A DNA stretch of 64,000 nucleotides from Limnephilus marmoratus (GCA_917880885.1 OU862917.1:53924727-53988726), one strand, 5' to 3'. Positions 1-12,815 are shown, numbered from the stretch's first letter. Notes: generated from the sequence alone by a model not told the origin. Translations and numbers: made by a program.

Positions 1-349
1 TCCATTTGTGTATTTATTTGCGCACTTACAAACTAATATATTTCAGATTTTTTTAACATTCTTATTAAATTTAGACATTATTGAAAAATGATAAATACTT
101 ATAATCAAAAAATAATTACAAAAAGTACATTATTTTAATAGTTTTATCATCACGCGTTTCAGCATTTTTGGATGAAGGTATAAATTAAAGCTAATTTGGA
201 TTGAAATAAATTCGATATTGAGTTATAATTTTAAAAAGCTGGTACGGAGAATAATTAATCTTTCTCATTGTAACCGCCCTGCACGATCGTAAGAACAATT
301 TTCGACGAAATGTGGATTTTCGTCCGCTGGCTGGTTAAACGCTCTTAAT
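1..349 (+). repeat. Dispersed repeat R1, copy 1 (cut by window edge)
   Basis: About 350 bp that recurs as a near-identical inverted copy at 28392-28738. Shared landmarks are the stretch ending at the window edge (tgtgtatttatttgcgc) and the segment with gcacgatcgtaagaac and cgtccgctggctggtt. No coding potential. The class is unknown; it could be one end of a larger transposon continuing left of the window. Confidence 0.8.
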
Positions 350-435
350 GTTAATAGGATTTTTATGAATTTCAATTTCCTCTGTAATTAGGCGTGCTCT
401 ATAAGTTTTGGGTCTTCCCGGGACTTTAGGAACAA

Positions 436-476
436 ATAGAGGAGATAGCGCAACACGGCATAACACCCCAAAAACA
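436..476 (-). repeat. End fragment of the hammerhead-motif palindromic element
   Basis: The words gcgcaacacggcataac and accccaaaaaca match the terminal part of the palindromic elements at 32.7, 34.9 and 44.6 kb. The ribozyme-like core is missing, so only an end remains. Confidence 0.5.
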
Positions 477-560
477 AATTACAAAAATTGTAGAGTTTTC
501 TGTAAAGGTTGATTCATAAAGTTTTTCATGAAAAATCTCCTCAAGGGGGTCATAAAGTTA

Positions 561-2363
561 GTAAAATGACTGAATTAGTAAATTTCTATTATTTGAAATA
601 ATGATAGAAAGATTAGAAATGTGTATATGTAAATAATAAATACATACATTTTAATTATAATGTAATGCAAAATGCAAACTCCACATTAAAGTGTTAAACG
701 AACTCCAATACACCATCCACCATGTTCAGATTTGTAAGCAGTGAATGAAAACTATAATTGAAACGTGAATAGCAGATGCCTGCGAATATCCTAGTTTTAT
801 CGATTCAGGTTTTATACCTGATAGAAAGGTTGTGATACAAATGATACATACAAAGGATACCTGTTAAAAACGATGTTAATTCCAATCCCAAGATGTGAAT
901 TAGAACCACAGCGTAAAAAAACATTGACGTCAGTGCCAGCGGTTTGAACGATCAATTTGAACAAACATCCATCACACAATACACATCCATTCATTTATTT
1001 TATAGGTATTTCGAGGAATTTCATCACTAGAATGCATTCAGTTAAGAAAATATGAAAATATTGATTTTGAAACATGTTTACAGTTACGTTTGTGAAAGAA
1101 AAACACGTTTCGATAGTTTTTTTTAAGTATGTTTACTGTTTTATTAGAAAAAATAGCTGTTTTCAACGTTTTTCAAACATAAGGTTCTCCGTTCATCATG
1201 GCTCATTTCCTAATGCTGAATGTAAACAGCCCACATAATTAAGTATGCAGTTTGGAATTTACAACTTTTATAATTACTGTGCGCATTGTGCTTGAGTGAG
1301 TTGAGTGTGCCACGGCCGGAGCGTGCTTGCTTTAAATTTAGTATGACAAACATAAATAGAGCACGAGAAATTGTACAAACCATCTAAATTGCATGTTTGT
1401 TAGTCTGGAATAGGCTAAAGTGAGGCTTTTTTGCAGAAAAAGAGAGAAACGCTTAAATATATAAATAAATCGTGCATATCGTACGCCATTCCTAATTCCC
1501 AGAGAAGGCGAAGAGTAATGTGAAATCACTATTTTAGAATAACCTTTGGTGCAAATCGGTTTACATTATGAATACAAAAAATAAGCTTTAGATAAATTGA
1601 AGCTTTTCTTATCGTTTTGCTTGATTACAATTAAAATAAAAAAGGATTAATTACTTTATGAAAAATACAAGCGCGAAGTACTAAAAAATGTACTATTTCA
1701 TTAGAAACGTTTGAACGCGTATTTGAAATTACTTTTAAAAAATGCAATTAAACATTAAACTAAGATTATAAGAACGAACAAAAATGGAACAAAGATTATC
1801 TGGGACAGTTTCCAATAATGTGCTTTTGTTTCTTTATTATGAAATTATCACAAATAAATAAACACCACCTTTCCTCTGAAATCAACCTTTTCTAGACTCC
1901 GTTTGCCAAGCAATTTTTATGCCTATTACCTATATACGTGAATCTGATATAAGGCATACCAATAATATGCATACATTTTGGTTTGTGTATTCCTATTAGC
2001 AAAAGAATGAAGTGTTGATTTGGTCTACGTACAAATTACTTTGTGTCTTTAAAACTAGACTAAGTGTTGCATTGATAATGAGATTAATGAGGTTAGACAA
2101 TGTTTGTGCATTGCAAACACACATCTTTGGAATAGGAGCCTAAAACGATGTTCTAGTTCTATTGAGAGTAACAATTTAATACGTTCTCCGATCGGTGGAA
2201 ATTGTGCGATTCTAACGTTATTAAATAATATTGTTTTATTACTATCTTAATAAATCCTATATAACAGATCCCTCGCTTGCAGGTCACAGATATTGGCTGG
2301 CGTTTTTATTGCGTTTTAGATTCGAACTCTGTGAACTTTTTGACGTCAAATGATAACATGTGG
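561..2363. other. No gene recognised
   Basis: AT-rich sequence with only short chance frames (up to about 63 codons). No domain, RNA gene or clear repeat boundary seen. Confidence 0.6.
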
Positions 2364-2848
2364 TCCATGTCGATATTATAGTATTGCTGCGACTAGTCGC
2401 ATGTCGGTATTATGATTTGTTGTTATGTCTAGTCACATGTCGGTATTATGATTTGTTGTTATATCTAGTCACATGTCGGTATTAAGAGTTGTTACTACGT
2501 CTGGTCGCATGTCGGTATTATGATTTGTTGCTGCATCTAGTCGCAAGCCGATATAATGATTTGTTGCTGCGTCTAGTCGCATGTCCGTATTATCATTTGT
2601 TGCTGCGTCTAGTCGCATGTCAGTATTGTGATTTGGTGCTGCGTGTAGTCGCATGTCGGGTTTTTGATTTTTTCTTGTGTCTAGTCGCATGTCAGCATTA
2701 TGATTTGTTGCTGTGTCTAGTCGTATGTCGGTAATATGATTTGTTGCTGCTTCTAGTCGAATGTCGGTAATATGATTTTTTGCTGCGTCTAGTCGCATGT
2801 CAGTATTATGATTTGTTGCTGCATCTGGTCGCAAGTCGATATTTTTAG
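2364..2848. repeat. 36-bp minisatellite, about 13 units
   Basis: Imperfect head-to-tail units built on gtctagtcgcatgtcggta followed by ttatgatttgttgctgc, period 36. Because 36 is 12 codons, the array stays open in frames on both strands (a 121-codon minus-strand frame and an 81-codon plus-strand frame). These look like artefacts of the period, not genes. Units differ by scattered substitutions, so the array is not newly amplified. Confidence 0.9.
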
Positions 2849-3777
2849 ACTAATTTTTCTGATGATGGTTGAAAATAGTTTAGATTATTTATTTTTACAG
2901 GGCCCCCTTTATTTTGAAAGCTGTTTTATGAGCCAGAATAAAAACACAGAATGCACTTTTATGTTTATTTCTGCAATTTGTAGTTTGTTTTGTTTGTTTA
3001 GTTTGTTTTACCTACCACGTGTGATTAAAAGTAATTTTTTGTGACAACGGCTATAAAAACCTTATTCAGCTTCAACGAACTAAACACGTGTTCATAGATC
3101 TACAATTCGAATATGTCAGATCTACGAGTATAATTCGAATACTTGCATCAATGTTTCCACAGAAGATAATTTAACAAATACATTTTTTATATTTTTCAAT
3201 CATCTAACGGCAATATTGAATTGAAAAATAACTTTTTGAAATTTTCATTGTTCATAGTACAAAAATCCAACTATCGATTAGTAAAATATGTTAAACAGTT
3301 ATTTTTTTTCCTTACAAATGCGCTGAGGAAGTTCGGTTTTCATTTATTTTTTTTATTTTTTTTTGTTTGTGGGCGTCCACGTAAATAAAATAGTCTTTAA
3401 AAAAATATTTAAACGCCCTTTTTATTAAAGAATTTCCTCAAAAAAATATGTATAGGTATACCTATTACAGAAAACATTTTCAATACGGAATACCAATAAA
3501 AAAAACCGCATAACGCTAATGATAATATATTCATCAAATAAAGGGTTATTTGTTTTCATTAAAATGATTACAAAAGAATCTATAAATAAACGTGTTTGAT
3601 TTTAGTGTAAGTACCTACCTGTGTATTTTGTTAAAAATCTGATTCCTTGAAAATGAAATAATCTCATGGAGATCAAATTACAAAAAAAACTAAGTTTTTT
3701 GTAATATTGATTTATTTACTAGTTTTCTTACTCGGACACGTGCTTTTATATCGTTTATGTTTAGGTATCTACTCCAG
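2849..3777. other. No gene recognised
   Basis: AT-rich, with homopolymer T and A tracts around 3.3-3.4 kb. The 78-codon plus frame at its left edge is an extension of the minisatellite frame into low-complexity sequence. Confidence 0.6.
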
Positions 3778-4440
3778 GAGGTCTAACATGGACGATGGAC
3801 GATCGATAAAACCCTATAACAATAAGATATTGACTAAATCCGTCATCTATGGTCAGTTATCAATATTTGCGGGCACGGTCAACGATTGTTAACAAATATT
3901 CCGACCGACGATTGATGAATTTTATCGCGACCTTCATAGTATTAGATAAGTTTCGGTTAACTATCAACATACATGTATTTTTTTAATAATGTCGTTCGGA
4001 TGCAAAATTACTGTCTTATTTAATGAACGGATTGAACTAACGAAGCTCTTAGAAATGTAAGTAATCGTATATGCGATCCAAATACACAAGTAATGTATAT
4101 AAGACACAATCTATTTATTCCGTTCGATCTTTGAGAAAAGAAAATGGTTGAAATGTGAATAAAGACCTCATTAACTAATTAACTCCCGTTTAGTCTCAAA
4201 ATGTAAATGCGGACAGCCAATGCAAATGTAGGTTAGTTTTCAATTCAATATTGCCCATTTATTAAAAATTTTACGTAATTGATTGGCGTTTGACGTTTCG
4301 GGAGTGAATTCGTAGAGAGGTCCGCCAGTGTTGCCAGGGTATTTTGATTTTTTATTTATTCCCTGTCAATATGGGTTTGGCTGACAACGGTGAACCCATG
4401 CTCGGTATATCGATATAAAATCGTCGACCTAGAAATTCTA
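3778..4440 (+). repeat. LTR-like dispersed repeat R2, copy 1
   Basis: Matches, in inverted orientation, the sequence at 46856-48925 once the insertions there are removed. Shared blocks include ggtctaacatgg (here) with ggtctagcatga (there), ccgtcatctatggtcagtta, atattccgaccgacg, gataagtttcggttaac, and a distal block with attgattggcgtttgac. A tatataag word near 4098 and an aataaag word near 4160 give it the look of an old solo LTR, but no clean TG..CA ends or flanking duplication are visible. The LTR reading is inference. Confidence 0.6.
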
Positions 4441-5129
4441 AACAATCTGTAAAAAATTCAGGCGTAGGTATGCCTATAATTTTTCGTTGGAAAGTTTTTT
4501 GTGGAACACAAATTACAACTTTTTATTATTATTGGTTACCCAAAAAAGGCAAAGAAACGTATTATTTATAAAATAAATTGCACATCAGTGCGCAGTTGTC
4601 CGCCCACTACCAAAGTAGTTCGACACACATAACAATATTTTGACCCATCGGAGATGAAAACTACATACAAAAACTGGTTTGTTGGAACAGCTGTAGAACG
4701 TCTTCTTGGACAACCTAATACCAAAGGCCAACAATCCCACTTGTCTTATCAATGGACTTTCGTAATACAACTCGGTTCGATGTTCAAATATTGCACAGGA
4801 GTTTTAAATATAGTAGGTTCGATGGATCAACTCATCAACGGGCATCGCTAATACAACTTAGTTCGAATTTCAAACATTTGTAAATACAGTACGATCAGAA
4901 TGCGCGCCTACCAATAGGCTTTCGTAATATTTTTTTTAAATTCAGTTGATGATCAATCCCACACATCAATGAACTTTCGTAATACAGCGTACCTAGTTCG
5001 AATTTTAAATATGTCATAAAATTTGTTAATACAGTATTACCATCGCAATAATACTTATCAATGTACTTTCGTAATACAACCTACCTGGTTAAAAAAATAA
5101 ATTATAGCATTTAAAAAAGGCGCGTGTTC
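4441..5129. repeat. Degenerate tandem repeat around 4735-5090
   Basis: About four loosely spaced occurrences of tatcaatggactttcgtaat and variants, followed by a partial gttcgaattt word, at intervals of roughly 100-125 bp. Strongly diverged. The rest of the stretch is AT-rich and featureless. Confidence 0.45.
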
Positions 5130-5490
5130 ATTCCGCGACAACACATCCCCGACAAAATATCCTAGAGACAAAACATTCCCCAACAAAATATCTACTAAAA
5201 CGTAACCTAACCTAATCTAACCTAACCTATCCTAATCAAACCTAACAAAAATGGGACAAAAATAATACAGGCATCCTTTAAATACAATAAATTATTGTTC
5301 AAACATAGTAAAATGGGACAAAAATAATACAGACAATAATTTGTCTTTACAGGATGTCTGTGTTATTTTTGTCCCATTTTTGTGAGGATAGGTTAGGTTT
5401 GGTTAGGTTTTATTTGGTTAGGTTAGGTTTGAGTAGAAATTTTGTTGGCGGATGTTTTAATCGTAGGATATTTTGATGAAAATGCGACAC
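5130..5490. mobile_element. Foldback MITE with CCTAA/TTAGG runs, copy 1
   Basis: Long inverted repeat. The left arm contains gacaaaatatcct, caacaaaatatctact and a run of cctaa units; the right arm has the complement with ttagg units. Nested inside is a second inverted pair, atgggacaaaaataatac and its complement. A second copy lies at 56819-57179. The CCTAA unit equals the common insect telomere repeat, but here it sits within a mobile inverted repeat. No transposase and no clear target duplication, so the superfamily is unassigned. Confidence 0.8.
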
Positions 5491-7389
5491 AGTAAGTACC
5501 ATAATCCCACATGGTTTCGAAACTAGAAAACTAGTAGAATATTTTATTATCCACAATAACTACTTAACGTATCATATAACATTATTTGTCATATCTTCAA
5601 TATTGTATTAATTATAGTGGTATTACTAGTATTAATTATGTAATCACTAAACTGTAATACTACTTGATGTCAAAACTACTTGTTACATAACTCTTTTTAT
5701 CGTTGTTATTCTGTTTTATCTTATTTTTACCTGAGCGTATTGCTCACATTTATGCAGTAAACAAAAAAAATTGGCATTTCTGATACCTGATAGAATTATA
5801 ATTTTTTAATTTTACTTTTACATTTTCTGAACATTTTTTTAGGCAGATTGTTCGCGATGTGCCAATAGAAAATAAATTAATAATATATATTTTTTACATA
5901 GGCTATTCACCCTAAGGATAGTGCTTTGTTCCGATAAAGTTAAGAAAGATAGTTATAATTTTGAGGATCAAAGATCAATCTTTCTATCAAGGGGAACAGA
6001 ATAAATCAAATATTGTAGCCATTCAAGCCTATGAAATTAAAAATAGTGTAATTCAAATAGTGTAATTTTAGCATTACGATTTATTATGAAAATACATGCG
6101 TTATTTTACATCCAGCAATACATACACAAATATTGTACTCATTCTAGTTTTTTTTTAAATAACATTTCTTGCAAAATAATGTATACAGTTAATACTATAT
6201 AAATAGATTAATCACTGTAACCCCTAAGCAAAAATACAGCCTAACACTGTTGGCCGCACGTAGATTTTACTTACAATAAAATAATATTTATTTTAATTCC
6301 CAGAGGGCTTTTACTTTTTTTATCTCCATATTGTTTGTATTTTTTACTAAGACTGTGTAAACGCAGTATTGGAGAATGCAAACTATAGTTGGAAGAGATG
6401 TATGCATATAAAATGTTAATGTTTATCTAGTTGTTCGTGTAGATAGATGTAGATATATTAATTACTGGAGTTCACAATAACCGTACAATAATCGAGTTTA
6501 ATAATGTATTTTTGTCTGTTTTCTAAAGTTGGAATACTTAAAATATTCATGAACGAAATGTTAATTAATTTCTGCTCAGTTTCATTAGGTAGTGAAAACA
6601 ACGAATGAAACCAAAAACTTATCAAGAAGTAGGACAAACTATAAAATCGATAAAATTATAATACAGTTTTTTTCCACTTCTCAAATCCAGATTCAATTCG
6701 ATTTCACCAGATAGGTACTAAATTAGCTCTCTCTAGCCTTCAATGAACACTTTTTTACAAATTAACAAAGGCGTATTCGATAAATCAATACCATGGCAAA
6801 ATTAAAATGACACTGGCATATGCCAACTAAAAACATAATATCAGATGCAACGTTGCCTTGGATACCAAAAACATAAAGAACTTGTGCATCCACCCATTAC
6901 TTATAATAATCTAATCATACAATTATTATCTGATGTGACTCTGCCCACGCACCTTTTACCCACTATATCTAAAACGGATACAGAACCTAACATTGAATAA
7001 CATAATATCATACTGTTATCATTTATTAGTTAGGTGCATTACATAAGTGGTAATCTACCTCCTCAAACAGCCGTAAGTACTCTGTCGAACAGGTACCTAC
7101 ATTACTAAAATACAACAATATGGGCAATCTAAAAATAAAATCTGAACGGATGAGGTGTTCAACTGGTCGATAAGACACATTTGAAGGGCCCCACCACTTT
7201 CCCGCCCTGGTAACTTATTGTTGGTTACTCCTTTAAGGCTCTCGCAAGGACTCTATTTTTTTAAAGAACGATTCTATAATACAAATGAATGAAGCTAGAC
7301 CTCCAAATGTCCCCGCATACAAAGTTTGGAAGCAGTATGCAAGTGCTTACATAAGTACAGGACAGCAAAGTGTTAGTAGTCATTACTGC
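5491..7389. other. No gene recognised
   Basis: AT-rich with only short frames. I see no domain, tandem array or transposon end. Confidence 0.6.
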
Positions 7390-7504
7390 AGTACCGGATT
7401 ATCCCTAAGGCAGAGTAGGCAACTGCCTAGGGGCCCCGCATCGGCTAGGGGCCCCGTGCCCCGAGAAAAAATGACTTGTTGAGCAACGAAGTTTCGGAAA
7501 AAGT

Positions 7505-8035
7505 CAGCTTTCAAGATGTTTTTTTTTAAATTTTTATTATGAACATTTACAGGTTAATAACATTAGGTACACGCATTAAAGAAAATAACAAATTATAATA
7601 ATTAGGTTATAACCCAATAAATGATTAATGTTCACATCATGCACAAATAATAAATAAAAAGTCCATAATTAAAACAAATATACAAACATAGTTGTATTTT
7701 ACTTTTCTTTCCTTCTATTCGTTGCAACTTTACTTAGTATCTGAAGTGATTGAAGGTGCCGTGTGTGGTTTATATTGGCATTTGTTTTGTTTTATTTCTA
7801 AATTATGTGTTTAAAATATATATGTTATATAAGCTTGTATATAGTAGTGTAAGTATGCACTACCTATCTGCTTGCTAAAATTCTTTGGGAAAGGTTGTCT
7901 GGAAGAGATCACTTTAGTGACAAGACGGCTCAGTGTAATGTTTTTTTAATAATATATATTTTTGTTTCTATGTATGTATCCTTTTATGTGCAATAAAGGG
8001 TTATTGTATTTTATTGTATTGTATTCGTTTTTTTA
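7505..8035 (+). repeat. Probable LINE/SINE 3'-end remnant
   Basis: Contains the words ggttgtctggaagagatcac, ttagtgacaagacggc and, near its end, gtgcaataaagggttattg followed by ttgtattttattgtattg. This succession resembles the 3' untranslated ends of non-LTR retrotransposons common in arthropods. No coding part is attached. Confidence 0.5.
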
Positions 8036-8413
8036 TTGATGGCGTACCTTTCGTAACGTAGTAAAAGAGCTGATTAATTATTAATGAAAGTGCGTTTTGG
8101 TAGAAAAAAAAAAAATTTTGGAAGTTAGGAAAGGGTAAAATTCAGTGGCGGACTAAGCCCGTCAGAAGCCCGGGGCGACAAAGTTGAATGATGTTTTCCT
8201 AGGCAGTCAGGGGGAGGTTTTTTCGATTTTTTTTAATTTTTGGTAGCATTTTGAAGTGATAAACGCGATTTTTGCTAAAAAATTTTGGTGAATTTGTTAT
8301 TTTAAAATGGTAAAAAAACTCCTTTTGACTACCTGTTGATTTATGTGTACAAATAGTGTAGAAAATTTCAAAAGCATCGGTCAAGTCAAGTAAAGATTTT
8401 GATTTATGATGTT

Positions 8414-10033
8414 CTTCTTCTTCTTGTTGTGCCTTGTCCGTTCAACGGACGTTGGCTATCATGTTGGCTATGCGGACTTTGTTTACTGCGGCCCGGAACA
8501 GCTCCACGGTAGACTGGCCAAACCACTGTCTCAGGTTTTTCAGCCATGAGGTTCTCCTTCTTCCAGGGCCCCATCTTCCGGCAATCTTTCCCTGCATTAT
8601 GAGATGCAGGATCTCATACTTCTCTGGATGTCTCATCACGTGTCCAAGATATTGAAGTTTTCGGATTTTTATGGTTTTAATTACTTCCTTTTCTTTATTC
8701 ATCCGAACCATAACATCTCCATTTGTGACCCTGTCCATCCAGCTTATTTTAAGTATTCTTCTGTAGATCCACATCTCGAATGCCTCAAGTCGCCTAATTA
8801 ATTCTTCAGTAAGCGTCCATGCTTCCATTCCATAAAATAATATTGAAAATACGTAGCATCTGGCCATTCGCATTCGTAATCCAAGGTTGAGATCATGACT
8901 GCAGAACATTTTTTTCATGCGGATAAAGGTTGCACGAGCTTGCTCAATGCGGCATTTGATTTCAACTGAAGGATCCGATCTATCATTTACATTGCAGCCC
9001 AAGTATACAATACTTTGTACCTCTCCAGTTTTGTTCCAGCAATATAAAGATGTTCATCTAATGCGTTATTTTTGCTTATGAGCATGTATTTTGTTTTATT
9101 TATATTCAGTTCTAGCCCAAAATTCTCACAAGTCTTCACTACTTGATTCAGCAAAAGTTGTAACTCCTCAATGTTACTTGTTAGAAGTACCGTATCATTT
9201 GCATGACGCAGGTTGTTTAGAATCTTCCCATTTATAACAAGTCCTTGAGTAGCTTCTTGCAGAGCTTCATTGAATATTTCTTCTGAATATAAGTTGAACA
9301 GCATAGGTGAAAGAATACAACCCTGTCACACGCCTCTCTTTATTTCTACTTCGTCTGTTAGACATTGCTCTACTCTTACTGTTCCTTTCTGGTTCCAATA
9401 AAGATTACCTATTATCCTTATATCTTTATCGTCTATCCCGGAGGTTTTCAGAATTTGAATCATTTTGTCGTGTCTAACTCTATCAAATGCTTTAAGGAAG
9501 TCAATGAAGCATGCATGTACATTTGTATTCACATCTCTACATCTTTGGATTAGTACTTGAATACTAAATAACGCTTCTCGAGTACCCAACCCATTTTGAA
9601 AGCCAAATTGTGTGACACCTATCTTTTCTTAAAATTTAATTAATTAATTCGCAAAAATATCTTTAATAAGTGGCTCATTAAACTAATTGTCCGGTGGTCA
9701 CTACATTTTCTTGCTTTTGCTTTCTTTGGGAGAGTAACAAAAGTGGATCGAAGCCAATCTAGTGGGATAATTCCTGTAATATATATGGAGTTAAAGAGAC
9801 TGGTCAATACTAGGATGCCTTTATTTCCTATGAGTTTAAGGATTTCAGCCTGTATTCCATCTGGGCCCGCTGCTTTTTCCCAGTTTTAGAGAGACGAATT
9901 GCATGTTCTACCTCATTTGTTGTGATTGGTGGGCCTGTTGTAATATTTCCCATATCATATTCTGCGCTTCTATTATCATTGAAGAGTTCTGAGATGTAGT
10001 CTTTCCATCTTTTTAGTTTTTCGTTAATATCGG
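8414..10033 (-). mobile_element. 5'-truncated RTE-type LINE with target duplication
   Basis: A minus-strand non-LTR retrotransposon copy flanked by a 10-bp duplication, ttatgatgtt, at 8404-8413 and 10034-10043. The 3' end lies at 8414, where the minus strand ends in an aagaagaagaag tail, next to a short gtccgttgaacggac palindrome. Its boundaries are confirmed by the uninterrupted paralogue at 37200-37665, where gatgttcacagaaatg continues across the site. The body encodes the C-terminal half of an RTE-like reverse transcriptase. Confidence 0.85.
8442..10031 (-). pseudogene. Reverse transcriptase, RTE-like LINE, broken
   Basis: Reading the minus strand from about 10070, fragments in order are: a linker with GPPITTNEVEHAI and LSKTGK; the palm entry with CFIDFLKAFDRVRHDK; the position of the YADD active site, here HAND within LRHANDTVLLTSN; the NFGLELNINKTKYMLIS strand; and the C-terminal domain with LEAFEMWIYRRILKISW, YLGHVMRH and GRRRTSWLKNLRQW. 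It resembles the insect RTE family often annotated as endonuclease-reverse transcriptase. The frame changes near 9000, 9310 and between 9600 and 9830, and one active-site Asp is replaced by Asn, so it cannot make active enzyme. The N-terminal endonuclease is absent through 5' truncation. Confidence 0.85.
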
Positions 10034-10400
10034 TTATGATGTTCACAAACTTCAAAAATGTTGTTTGCAAGAAAACCGATTTAATATTTTTTATACTCGA
10101 AATATACTTGAATCGAGCATGAGGGCCGGTCGCTTAAAACACTGTACCTTCGTTAGTTTCGCTCCGATTTTCATGAAAATTTGACACAATACTCCATATA
10201 CTCACAATTTTTACTTTAGAATTTATTTTTTTTTAAGTTTTAAAACTACCCCCCCCCCCCCTCCCTTAAAGCCTTGTTAAGGATTTGATCAAGGGAACAA
10301 GGAGGCATTTGAACCTCCCCCCCCCGTTAGTCCGCCATTGGTAAAGGGGGCCCGATTCGTGCATTGCCTAGGGGCCCCGACATGGTTAATCCGGCCCTGG

Positions 10401-12324
10401 TCATTAGAGATAATAAATGGCCGCTCCTTTGGGCAGTGGACTTTATTCCCGAAGAGTCACTTGGTGACTATAAGAAAACCCATCATCTTCGCCCTTAAGC
10501 CTATTTCCCTATAGTACCTAGAAGAAAAGTAACTGGGAAAATGGGGTAGAAACCCGAAGACCCTAAGGATAAATACGTCGAGTCCCTGGAGGCATGGTAT
10601 AGTTGACGGGCTCGTTCGGTCATTCCTCGGACTTGCACCTGTCCCCGATAGAACATATATAATAAATACGTCGGGATATATGTCATAGAATTGTGTCGAC
10701 TTTCGCTGAGCTACTATCAAATTGCACGCACTTTAAGAGGAGGCCACATGCTAAAAATGTTTGTATTCTCAATGTGCCTCATATCGCCACCAATATAGGA
10801 AATAGGCATACAAATCACTTAAGATAATTAACGGAAACTATCACAGATAATTTTACCCAAAAATAGTTTTTTATTGTTTCTTATACTTTTCTAATAAAAA
10901 AATACATTTAGAGTAGTTGGCACTTATTTTTTAATCGTATTTAACAATTTAATTTTTATTCTACTCTGTGGGAACGCTAGGAAAAGCTTCGTAATAATTT
11001 AAACTGACTTTAGTAAAGATTAATTCAAAATAGTTATTTAGCATTAAGCTTCGCAAAGCTTAAACAAAGTCTAGTGGGAAGTTAAAAATGACACCGGAAC
11101 CAAAAATTATTGGTTCCAAAAATTATGCTACGAAAACATTTATCAAAAATAAAGTGCATTATTTCGCAGTTAAAAGATCCCAAGGTATTGCTTTTTATAT
11201 TTTGTTGGTCTGCAACTTGCAGTGCAAGGACCAAATTTGTCTCCCAAGATATTATGATATCGAAGTGACGAATCGAAAGAGGCGACGAAATCAGATGGGG
11301 AGTATTAAATTTCTCAGAGGTGGGCCTAATAAGCGACCGAATTTAGTTTATGTATCTAGAGTTGATGTATCGATGGTTGCCCACCATACTATGACCTCAT
11401 GATGGTGAATTGGTGGAATGGATTTGGGAAACCTTCTTCAAGATAGTATGTGATTTGAAATACTCCACATTTGCAACGATAGTCGAATTAAATCAATTAC
11501 ATAATGCATAGTCCTTAAATTTCCATTACAAGAGAACATTTTACATAAATATAATTTAGTACAATTTATACAATCATGGTCACTGGCAAAATACGTGGGA
11601 GTGATCGAATATCACAGGCGTCCAGAATATCGGTGACCTTGGCTCTCCACGCAGTGCAGGACCGCGAGGAGCGGAGTTTTGTCTTCCAGAAAAATTGTAC
11701 ACGAGGATACTAAATAACATCCAATTAGCAGAGTTTAAACAAAATATTACGAAGTTGACAGTTCCTAATACCTACCTCATTAGGTAAATAACGACCTGCT
11801 CCGAGGTACGAAGGTATTTTGCATAATATGATATATTGGTGGAATATTCCGTTATCTAGTTTATTAGGTTTAGTTGTGACGTGCTTTGAATTTTGAACTA
11901 GTTATTACCATTTATATTATAATGATGAAGAATGGAAACTTTCTTGACATGAACACTGTTTGTATTATTAAAATGCCTTATCTATATAACTAGTACTTAG
12001 TTATCTCCAGGCAGATTGGTAGGTACCTACCTTAATATTGAAAAAATGCGAATAAGAAAGTTCAAATAGACACGACGATTTCACATTTGAAAATATAATT
12101 TTTATTTATCAATTAAAATGGACACCATCTAGGACGGGAAACGGAACGCACGAACTCATTTACAGATAGATGAAAACAATTGTATTCCGACATTCCTGGG
12201 TAGAATTGTTATTATTATTGCCCTCCTCCACATAATATGTTCTCCACTATGTCTGATTCCTAGTTGTTCTTCTCAAAATTTTCCCATCGTGTTCTTTCGT
12301 CTACTATTTTTTTCAGGAGGCGTC
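10401..12324. other. No gene recognised; one unassigned 104-codon frame
   Basis: A plus-strand frame at 11088-11402 (starting MTPEPKIIGS, with a basic NRKRRRNQ patch) has no recognisable domain and no neighbours that would support it. A minus-strand frame of 87 codons at 10457-10720 (with SPSTIPCLQGLDVF) is likewise unassigned and could be a transposon fragment. Otherwise AT-rich. Confidence 0.45.
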
Positions 12325-12815
12325 TACTAATATCTACAGGAATTCCAAAAACTGAAAAAATCGAACTAATATATATGAGAACCAAAGTGTTGACGAATAT
12401 CTACAGCTCAAACTGTTGACTAATATCTATGGGAACCAAAGTGTTGACGAATATCTACAGCTCAAACTGCTGACTAATATCTATGAGAACCAAAGTGTTG
12501 ACGAATATCTACAGCACTGGCAGAGGTTGGATTTGCAATTATTTATAGCATATTGGAATAACGTAATATTGCGTATGTAGTTTAAAAAACTTAATTTATG
12601 TAAGTATGTATGTAAATATCCCTAATATCGGACTATTGGACACATTTAGATGATTAGTCCAACCTACGCTCTGTAGATATTAGTCAACACTGGGACCGTC
12701 ATAGATATTCGTCCGACCTTAGCTCTGTAGATATTAGTCAACACTCTGAAGTTCGTAGATATTAGTTCAACATATGAGCAGTAGATATTCGTCCGACATA
12801 CAGGCTGTAGATATT
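12325..12815. repeat. Foldback element with tandem repeats in both arms
   Basis: Left arm (12325-12515) has a 54-bp tandem repeat built on gttgacgaatatctacagc and gactaatatctatg. After a unique core (12520-12650), the right arm (12655-12815) has the complementary words ctgtagatattagtcaacac and tagatattcgtccgac, four times or more. Arms are inverted relative to each other, as in Foldback-type elements. No coding sequence. Confidence 0.75.

Larger units (their letters stand above)
7390..10400. mobile_element. DNA-transposon-like element interrupted by a LINE
   Basis: Its two ends carry inverted, related sequence: a left accggattatccctaag with gcctaggggccccg, and a right ggggcccctaggc-type block ending ggttaatccggccctgg. 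The interior right part (8180-8413 and 10034-10400) aligns without interruption to 37200-37665, apart from the 1.6-kb LINE inserted here. A poly(C) tract lies at about 10251-10262. No transposase frame survives. A hAT-like origin is possible from the end sequence but not proven, since I see no clean 8-bp duplication. Confidence 0.6.

Noticed and set aside
2469..2834. 121-codon minus-strand frame rich in RLDAATNHNTDM
   Set aside because: Translation of the 36-bp minisatellite, also open on the opposite strand.
2364..2848. CRISPR-like array
   Set aside because: Units are contiguous and diverged with no unique spacers, and the context is eukaryotic.
11088..11402. 104-codon frame as a host gene
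   Set aside because: No recognisable domain, no splice-compatible neighbours visible, and similar-length frames occur by chance in this sequence.
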